A DNA stretch of 11,334 bases, from NCBI GenBank assembly GCA_030746455.1, contig JASLMQ010000480.1, positions 1 through 11,334 on the forward strand, in the 5' to 3' direction. How positions within the stretch are numbered: the stretch's first letter is position 1; every line of letters begins with the position of its first letter. Under the pieces are notes generated by a model. It saw nothing but the letters and a program-made list of their open reading frames with translations. It did not search any database and was not told where the DNA came from. Positions 1 through 5,556 of this stretch are shown here, piece after piece. The translations under genes and the position numbers were made by a program. The DNA is from Candidatus Latescibacterota bacterium (GTDB lineage Bacteria > Latescibacterota > UBA2968 > GCA-2709665).

Positions 1-2
1 TG

Positions 3-608
3 GTGGGGCCGAACGGCCGCGTCGACGCCGATGTCGAGCGGACCGTTGATCTGGTCGGCCGCACATCCGCACTATCCGCCCACAAGGGCGACAATCCCCG
101 GCCGATTCTGGTCTGGCATCCCTCTCGCTACCCGGAGGATGGGGATCCAGACGACGCGGCCATCTTCGACGGTCTGTGCAGAGCCCTGGTCGACGCCTGC
201 TGCGCCGCTGAAGCCGCCGACGTCGACATCGCCGTCGAGATCACGCGCGCCGGATCCGTAGGCAGCGCCGAGACCTTCCTGCATCTGGTCGACCGCGTCG
301 GCTCCCGTGCACTCAAGGCCTGCATCGACGCCGCCAACTTCTGCCCCGACCGCACGCCTCTCGTCCGGGCTGTCCGCTGCCTGGCCCCGCACATCGCCAT
401 TGCCCACGGCAAAGACGCGTCTTTTAAAGACAACGGGGAAGTCGACACATACGGGCCTACCGGGTCGGGACGCCTGGATTACGACACCTTCACAAAGTCT
501 CTGCTCGAGTTCGTGCCGGAGCTGCCTTACTTCGTGCTGGAGTACTATCGATCGCGCGAGGACCTGCTGAAGGCGCGCGACATCGTGCTCACGGCGATGG
601 ACAAATGA
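3..608 (+). CDS. Sugar phosphate isomerase/epimerase, TIM barrel (5'-truncated)
   Basis: This is the C-terminal 201 residues of a xylose-isomerase-like TIM-barrel protein (AP-endonuclease family 2 fold). Four expected metal ligands can be read in barrel order: Glu in AVEIT (codon 237-239), Asp in CIDAANF (327-329), His in IAHGKD (405-407) and Glu in VLEYY (540-542). Family members usually have about 260-300 residues and the first beta strands are absent, so the GTG at 3 is probably internal and the gene begins before the window. The family isomerises or epimerises sugars, keto-sugars or inositols, and the substrate cannot be read here. The stop TGA at 606-608 lies inside the Shine-Dalgarno region of the next gene, so the two are probably co-transcribed and translationally coupled. 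It is cytosolic by family. It is a paralogue, not a copy, of the isomerase at 8307. Confidence 0.82.
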   Translation: MGPNGRVDADVERTVDLVGRTSALSAHKGDNPRPILVWHPSRYPEDGDPDDAAIFDGLCRALVDACCAAEAADVDIAVEITRAGSVGSAETFLHLVDRVGSRALKACIDAANFCPDRTPLVRAVRCLAPHIAIAHGKDASFKDNGEVDTYGPTGSGRLDYDTFTKSLLEFVPELPYFVLEYYRSREDLLKARDIVLTAMDK

Positions 609-616
609 GGAGGAAG
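607..616 (+). promoter_or_regulatory. Shine-Dalgarno that decides the UxuA-like start
   Basis: GAGGAGGAAG overlaps the upstream TGA stop and ends with GGAGG at 609-613. It sits six bases before the GTG at 620, which is ideal spacing. An in-frame ATG at 605 overlaps the upstream stop in ATGA fashion but lies ahead of this site and has no comparable Shine-Dalgarno of its own, so GTG 620 is preferred. A further in-frame ATG at 713 has no visible ribosome-binding site. Confidence 0.6.
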
Positions 617-619
617 ACT

Positions 620-1690
620 GTGCCCGACGCATTTGACAGAGGTCTACAGGCCGGCCAGGCAGCCGCTTCTGCCGCCGGAGATGCATCAAAGACACCGGGC
701 AACGGCGGGCGCATGTATGTGCGCACGCAGGGCTTCGGGTCGTCCGATGCGGAGTTGCGCTTTCTGCAGCGCTGTGGCGTGCGCCACAAAGCCGCCACCT
801 TTCCCTTCCATCCCGACTGCGGCTGGAAGCTCGACGAGTTGATCCGGGAAAGGGAGCATCACGAGGCCTTCGGAATAGAGCTGGACGTGAGCCTGCTGCC
901 CATCTACCAGCACTTCCCGAACATCATCTATTTCGGCAAGAGTCCGGAACGCGACCGGGAGATCGACCTGGTATGCGAAATGATCCGCACGGCTTCGCGA
1001 GCCGGCATCGATTCCCTGCGCTACAACACGTGCATCCTGCCCATCGACCGCACCGAACGGGAAGAGGGTCGCGGCGGTTACACCTACACCGCCTTCCGCC
1101 TGGACAAGATTCCGGCAGAGGAACAGGCCAGGCTGACCGACGCCGGGCGCGTCACGGCAGACATGCACTGGGAACGGATCGAGTATCTGCTCGAACGTAT
1201 GATTCCGGTAGCAGAGGAATTCAAAGTTCGGATGGGCAATTCCCAGGAGGATCCTGCCACACCCCCTGGCTACAGAGGCGTCGACAAGGTCCTGAACGAT
1301 TTTGAGGGCATGAAGCGTTTCGTCGAGATCCAGCGCAGCGCGTATCACGGGTGGAACTTCTGCGTCGGCTCCATCGCCGAAGGGCTGGAAGATCCCGCGG
1401 ATGAGATCTTCCCCATCATAGAGTACTTCGGCAGCCGCAACACGATCTTCCTGGTCCACTACCGCAACGTTCTGGGCGGGCGCTACAGCTTCCGCGAGGC
1501 CCTGCCCGATGAAGGGGATATGGACTTCTACCGGGTACTGAAGGCCCTCAAGGACACGGGCTACTGCTACGGAATCGACCCCGACCACGTGCCGCGCACC
1601 GACGAGGATCCAAAGGGCTCCTATCAGTCCTGTGCCTACTGCTTCGGCTACATCAACGCCATGATCCAGGCGGTCTACGGCGAAGCTTGA
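620..1690 (+). CDS. Mannonate dehydratase (UxuA/ManD)-like protein with altered metal site
   Basis: The 356-residue product matches the UxuA/ManD family. From the GTG at 620, PGYRGVDKVL follows the metal-motif region near residue 212, then YHGWNFCVGS (Cys248), IFLVHYRN (His280), DEGDMDFYR and DPDHVP (Asp322, His323). UxuA dehydrates D-mannonate to 2-keto-3-deoxygluconate in glucuronate catabolism, in the cytosol. The usual HPxDPP motif is replaced: residues 205-216 read MGNSQEDPATPP. A gap-free alignment through PVAEE puts Ser208 where the family has its metal-binding His. The usual Arg before PDH is Asp320. The substrate or chemistry may therefore differ, and I give no symbol. The first 30 or so residues, rich in Ala and Gly, precede the fold, which starts at MYVRTQGF; if that ATG (713) were the true start the leader would be 5' UTR. 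Family confident, activity uncertain. Confidence 0.8.
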   Translation: MPDAFDRGLQAGQAAASAAGDASKTPGNGGRMYVRTQGFGSSDAELRFLQRCGVRHKAATFPFHPDCGWKLDELIREREHHEAFGIELDVSLLPIYQHFPNIIYFGKSPERDREIDLVCEMIRTASRAGIDSLRYNTCILPIDRTEREEGRGGYTYTAFRLDKIPAEEQARLTDAGRVTADMHWERIEYLLERMIPVAEEFKVRMGNSQEDPATPPGYRGVDKVLNDFEGMKRFVEIQRSAYHGWNFCVGSIAEGLEDPADEIFPIIEYFGSRNTIFLVHYRNVLGGRYSFREALPDEGDMDFYRVLKALKDTGYCYGIDPDHVPRTDEDPKGSYQSCAYCFGYINAMIQAVYGEA

Positions 1691-1715
1691 ACTCGTTTCA
1701 CGCCTGTGCAGCAGC

Positions 1716-1724
1716 AAGGAGGAG
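1716..1724 (+). promoter_or_regulatory. Orphan strong Shine-Dalgarno in spacer
   Basis: AAGGAGGAG lies 25 bases after the stop of the UxuA-like gene, where an operon partner's ribosome-binding site would be expected, but no convincing gene starts after it. The nearest start in range, GTG 1734, opens a 44-codon Arg-rich frame ending at 1868, which does not look like a real protein. The site may be a relic of an earlier gene start separated from it by inserted DNA, or part of a leader peptide. Seen directly; the meaning is inference. Confidence 0.3.
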
Positions 1725-1802
1725 CTCTCTCTTGTGCGCCGGACTACCCGCCGGGTGACCCGACGACCACGATGCCGGGTGGGGTTCTCCTCTCGGGGTT
1801 CT

Positions 1803-1836
1803 GCCTTTCTCAGCGTCTCCGCGTCTCTGCGAGAGA
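1803..1836 (+). repeat. 8-bp-period interspersed repeat (GCGTCT type)
   Basis: After GCCTTTCT come three 8-base units: CAGCGTCT (1811-1818), CCGCGTCT (1819-1826) and CTGCGAGA (1827-1834). The end forms a small perfect hairpin, TCTCT-GCG-AGAGA (1824-1836). It lies in the spacer between the UxuA-like gene and the 726-residue gene. From memory, sequences of this style recur in intergenic DNA of many environmental bacteria; I did not check this. The nine bases TGCCTTTCT ahead of it (1802-1810) also precede the TTTCGTG repeat at the window end (11290-11298). I see no promoter in the rest of the 191-base spacer; a short palindrome, ACCCG-C-CGGGT, lies at 1746-1756. Confidence 0.55.
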
Positions 1837-1881
1837 ACGCTCTTCACGAAAGGGACCGACAAGCTTAGGTCGGAGTTGGCC

Positions 1882-4062
1882 ATGGACAAGACACACGACG
1901 TGACGATCGAAAACGAACAGATGAGACTGGTCATCACCAGCGATGGCGTGGCCAGGAGCCTGGTCCACAAGCCCTCCGATACCGAATGTCTGGTACAGGG
2001 GAAGAGGGTCCCGGTCAGTACCATAACCGAGCCGCGTCCATACCAGAATGAGATCAAGCTCGCATACCCCAACAAGAGGACCACGTTCAAATCCAATGCG
2101 GTCCGGATGGAAGGGGACAAGCTGGTCATCGGCTACGAACTCATCCCGTGGGAGGCCACCGTCGGAGTGCGGATCGCCGAGGACTACATCGCGTTCGCGC
2201 AGGAGGGATTCAACCTCACCGAGGACTACGGCATCGTCATGACCGAACCGCCCATCTCCGAGATGTGGTTCCTACGATTGCCTGTCCTCGAGCGGGGGCA
2301 TTGGGGGGACTGGCTGAACGTGATATGGGATGACGAGGTGGCCGTCAACCTGCTTGCGGCAGAGCCCCGTGCGAATGCCGATTCGGAAGAGGCCGAGGGA
2401 TACCGGATCCTGCAGGCGGGTACGGATGTCAACGTGCAGCTCACCGGAGTCACTGCCGCGTTGATCGTCTGTGCTAAGGACAGGCTGTTGAGTACGATCG
2501 CCATCGTCGAGGAGGACTACGGACTGCCCCACGGCGTGGCCAGTCGCAGGCATGACCTGTATTCCGCATCCTACTTCTGGACGTCCACCGTGAATCCGAC
2601 CAACGTCGATGAGCACATCAGGTATGCCAGCATGGGCGGATTCAGGCTCATGAGCATCTACTACCCGGCATTCCTTGAAAGCAGAGGCTACAGGCTCATC
2701 GGGAACTACGATGTCTACAGACAGGAGTATCCGAACGGCAAAGACGACTTGAGGGCGATGCTGAGCAAGATCAAGAAGGCAGGCCTGACGCCCGGCTGTC
2801 ACTTCCTCCACAGCCACATTGGCAGAGACAGCAAGTACGTGACGCCCATCCCCGATCACCGGCTGAACCTCCTGAGGATCTTCACCCTGTCCGAGCCCCT
2901 CGGAGAGACCGACACCACGATCCATGTCGAGCAGAACCCGATGCACTCGACGATGGCGGGGAACAGAAGGGTACTGAAGATTGGGACGGAGCTGATCTCG
3001 TATGAGGGCTACACCACGACGCCTCCCTATACATTCCACGGTTGTATGCGCGGAATAGACGAGACGACGGTCAATGCCCAACCCAAAGGCACCATGTTCG
3101 GACTGCTGGATGTCAGTGAGTTCGGGGCAACAAGCGTGTACCTCGACCAGTACTCAGACCTGCAGGATGAGGTCGCGGATGGCATAGCCGAGCTCTGGGA
3201 TGCCGGATTCGAGTTCATCTACTTCGACGGGTCGGAAGGCGTCAATCCTCCCTTCTGGTATCACGTAGCCGGAGCTCAGTACCGGGTGTTCGCCAAACTG
3301 AAGCCCGAGCCCATACTCGCGGAGGGGGCGGCCAAGACCCATTTCAGCTGGCACATGCTCACAGGCGGGAATGCGTTCGACGTCTTCCGCCCTGAGAAGC
3401 TGAAAGAGGAGACCATCCGGCATCCGTTCAGAGAAGCGCCCAGAATGCAGGACAACTTCACGCGTCTGAATTTCGGGTGGCTGGGTTACTGGCTACCCGG
3501 CGAGGAGACGGTCGGCACACAGCCCGACCAGCTGGAGTTCGTCACCAGCAAGGCAGCGGCATGGGACTGCCCGATCTCCATACAGGCCGATCCGGCCAGG
3601 TTGGCGCCGCACCCGCGGACGGCTGACAACTTCGAAGTCTTCAGACGCTGGGAGGAGGTCAGGGCAAGGAAGTGGTTGAACGACGAACAGAAGCAGATGC
3701 TGCGCGATCCCGAGCAGGAGTTCACCCTTCTGCTGGACGAGGAGAACGATCTCGAGCTGGTACCCTACGATCGGGTCGCAAGCGTTGCCGGTGGGAGCAG
3801 GGACGTAATCGCCTTCACTTTTGAGAGGAAGGAGGCGTTCTATGCGGTCTACTGGCACATATCGGGTGATAGGGAGCTGGGGCTCCCGATGAAGCCGGAA
3901 GACCTCGTCGTACTGGAAAGCCTGGGGAAGGAAGTCGGGGCGGGCGCCGGAGAGCGGGAGAACACGAGCGTAGTACCGCTCGGGAAACGTCGGTATCTGA
4001 AAACGAGCAAATCGAGGAAGGACGAGCTGATCGCGGCACTCGGAGATGCGCAGATCGTGTGA
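1882..4062 (+). CDS. Large glycoside-hydrolase-like protein of unrecognised family
   Basis: This 726-residue protein belongs to no family I can name. The N-terminal ~230 residues look like a beta-sandwich of the kind that precedes glycosidase barrels (VTIENEQMRLVITSDG). A probable TIM barrel follows: GCHFLHSHIGRD (305-316), VYLDQYSD (Asp422) and FIYFDGSEG (Asp449, Glu452). Acidic residues at strand ends, as in YFDGSE, are typical of retaining alpha-glycosidase clans, but catalytic roles here are a guess. Residues about 334-410 look like a separate small beta-module inserted in the barrel, with the cadence TDTTIHV, ELISYEG, MRGIDET and GTMFG. The C-terminus (about 600-726) is again beta-rich. 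No signal peptide is visible. ATG 1882 follows CGGAG at 1871-1875; a TTG two codons earlier is less likely. The next gene starts 13 bases after the stop, so both probably share a transcript. It could instead be a lyase or a non-catalytic homologue. Confidence 0.6.
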   Translation: MDKTHDVTIENEQMRLVITSDGVARSLVHKPSDTECLVQGKRVPVSTITEPRPYQNEIKLAYPNKRTTFKSNAVRMEGDKLVIGYELIPWEATVGVRIAEDYIAFAQEGFNLTEDYGIVMTEPPISEMWFLRLPVLERGHWGDWLNVIWDDEVAVNLLAAEPRANADSEEAEGYRILQAGTDVNVQLTGVTAALIVCAKDRLLSTIAIVEEDYGLPHGVASRRHDLYSASYFWTSTVNPTNVDEHIRYASMGGFRLMSIYYPAFLESRGYRLIGNYDVYRQEYPNGKDDLRAMLSKIKKAGLTPGCHFLHSHIGRDSKYVTPIPDHRLNLLRIFTLSEPLGETDTTIHVEQNPMHSTMAGNRRVLKIGTELISYEGYTTTPPYTFHGCMRGIDETTVNAQPKGTMFGLLDVSEFGATSVYLDQYSDLQDEVADGIAELWDAGFEFIYFDGSEGVNPPFWYHVAGAQYRVFAKLKPEPILAEGAAKTHFSWHMLTGGNAFDVFRPEKLKEETIRHPFREAPRMQDNFTRLNFGWLGYWLPGEETVGTQPDQLEFVTSKAAAWDCPISIQADPARLAPHPRTADNFEVFRRWEEVRARKWLNDEQKQMLRDPEQEFTLLLDEENDLELVPYDRVASVAGGSRDVIAFTFERKEAFYAVYWHISGDRELGLPMKPEDLVVLESLGKEVGAGAGERENTSVVPLGKRRYLKTSKSRKDELIAALGDAQIV

Positions 4063-4075
4063 ACGAGGAGCAGAT

Positions 4076-5539
4076 ATGGAAAGTGCAAACGTGTTTACTG
4101 CGGCGCCCACACCTGAAAGCGTGGGAATCCCCTCGCGGGCAGTCCTGAACCTCCTGCAGCGGATAGACTCCGAGCGGATCTGCGTGCACGGATTCCTGCT
4201 GGTACGCCACAACAGAATCGCGGCTGAGGGATACTGGGCCCCGTGGTCGGCCGACCGCAAGCACCGGATGTATTCGGTCAGCAAGAGCTTCGCCTCGTTG
4301 GGAGTCGGATTGATGATCGACGAAGGCAAGCTCTCCCTGGACGATCGGGTCGCCGACTACTTCCCGGATAAGCTGCCGGAAAAGCTCCATCCGTGGGTTG
4401 CCGCCTGCACCGTCCGAGACCTCCTGAGGATGTCGACCGCCCATTCGAGCACCTCCTATGGAAGCAGGGATCCCGACTGGGTGTGGACCTTCTTCAACAA
4501 GACCCCCTCGCATCCTCCCGGAACGATCTTCTCGTACGACACCGCGGCAACCGTCGTGCTCACGGCCACGGTCGAGCGACTCGCCGGCAAGCCGCTTCTG
4601 GATTACATGCGTCCGCGTTTTCTGGACCGGATCGGGTTCTCCGCCGACGCCTGGTGCATCCGCACGCCCGAGGGTGTCTCGTGGGCCGGATCGGGGATCA
4701 TCTGTACGCTTCGCGATCTGGCCAGAGCCGCTCTCGCCTGCATGAACGGCGGCATGTGGGGCGAAGAAAGGGTCTACCCCGAAGAATACCTGCGCGCCGC
4801 CACCGCCAAGCAGATCGACAACACCATTCGGGGGAACTGCGGGTATGGGTATCAGTTCTGGCGCGAGAAGGAAAACGGATTCTCGTTCCGTGGGATGGGC
4901 AGTCAGTACGCCCTCTGCTTTCCCGACAAGGCGTTTCAGTTCACCTGCATCTCCGACACGCAGGGCGCACCGGCGGGCAGCGCCATCCCCGACGTAATGC
5001 GAGAGGAGCTCTACCCCCACCTTTCAGACGCGCCGCTTCCCGAGGACCGAGACGCCCACGCGGACCTCTCCGACATGATCGAGCGCCTCGCAGTCCTGCC
5101 CTTCCCCGGGAGTCCTGACGCGCGGGTTGCTTCGGATGTCGACGGAGTCTGGTACGCTCTGGAAGACAACCCGATGGGGATCACGCGGATGCGCCTGTCC
5201 TTCGAAGGGGATCAGGGCACGTGGGAGTATACCAATGGCCAGGGAGACAATGTGCTGCGGTTCGGCATCGGGCGTCTGGTATCCGGCGAGTTCCCTCAAC
5301 GCAACTACTTCGGCAAGCAGATCGGCTCGGCCCCGGGCATAGAATACGATTGCATGACCTCGGCCGCGTGGATCGACGAGCAGACGCTCAACATGGAGGT
5401 CTACATCACGGATATCTACCTGGGAGGGCTCCGGATATCCTTCGTCTTCAAGGGCGAAGAAATCAGCGTCTATATGACGAAACAGGCCGAGTGGTTCCTT
5501 GACGAATACAGTGGATTCGCCGGAGGAAAGCGCCTATAG
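4076..5539 (+). CDS. Serine hydrolase, beta-lactamase/PBP-fold (class C type)
   Basis: This 487-residue member of the beta-lactamase/penicillin-binding-protein fold family (Pfam Beta-lactamase, PF00144 type) carries the nucleophile motif SVSK, with Ser67 and Lys70. The second motif, usually YxN, reads YDT (Tyr154, Asp155, Thr156), and the third region is GMGSQ (273-277). The family includes class C beta-lactamases, D-aminopeptidases and carboxylesterases. In a carbohydrate cluster an esterase or amidase role, such as deacylating sugars, is more likely than antibiotic resistance, but that is inference. Residues beyond about 335 form an additional beta-rich domain of the lipocalin-like kind often appended to these enzymes. 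No signal peptide is visible from ATG 4076. That start has GAGGAG at 4065-4070 and lies 13 bases after the preceding stop; an ATG at 4046 in the same frame would overlap the upstream gene and lacks a good ribosome-binding site. The Asn-to-Thr change is noted as odd. Confidence 0.82.
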   Translation: MESANVFTAAPTPESVGIPSRAVLNLLQRIDSERICVHGFLLVRHNRIAAEGYWAPWSADRKHRMYSVSKSFASLGVGLMIDEGKLSLDDRVADYFPDKLPEKLHPWVAACTVRDLLRMSTAHSSTSYGSRDPDWVWTFFNKTPSHPPGTIFSYDTAATVVLTATVERLAGKPLLDYMRPRFLDRIGFSADAWCIRTPEGVSWAGSGIICTLRDLARAALACMNGGMWGEERVYPEEYLRAATAKQIDNTIRGNCGYGYQFWREKENGFSFRGMGSQYALCFPDKAFQFTCISDTQGAPAGSAIPDVMREELYPHLSDAPLPEDRDAHADLSDMIERLAVLPFPGSPDARVASDVDGVWYALEDNPMGITRMRLSFEGDQGTWEYTNGQGDNVLRFGIGRLVSGEFPQRNYFGKQIGSAPGIEYDCMTSAAWIDEQTLNMEVYITDIYLGGLRISFVFKGEEISVYMTKQAEWFLDEYSGFAGGKRL

Positions 5540-5556
5540 CGCAGCACGACTATCCC

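Noticed and set aside
72..1717. Long minus-strand frames opposite the isomerase and UxuA-like genes (72-695 and 686-1717)
   Set aside because: They mirror confidently assigned plus-strand genes in GC-rich DNA, have no family resemblance and lack a supported start.
1734..1868. 44-codon Arg-rich frame in the 191-base spacer
   Set aside because: It reads straight through the interspersed repeat and is biased by CG-rich codons; only the Shine-Dalgarno ahead of it is notable.
3815..5020. 401-codon minus-strand frame opposite the serine hydrolase and the end of the 726-residue gene
   Set aside because: It spans two well-supported plus-strand genes and reads as low-complexity Arg/Gly/Pro-rich sequence.
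4076..5539. Serine hydrolase as an antibiotic-resistance beta-lactamase
   Set aside because: The second motif is YDT rather than YxN, no signal peptide is visible, and the neighbours are carbohydrate genes.
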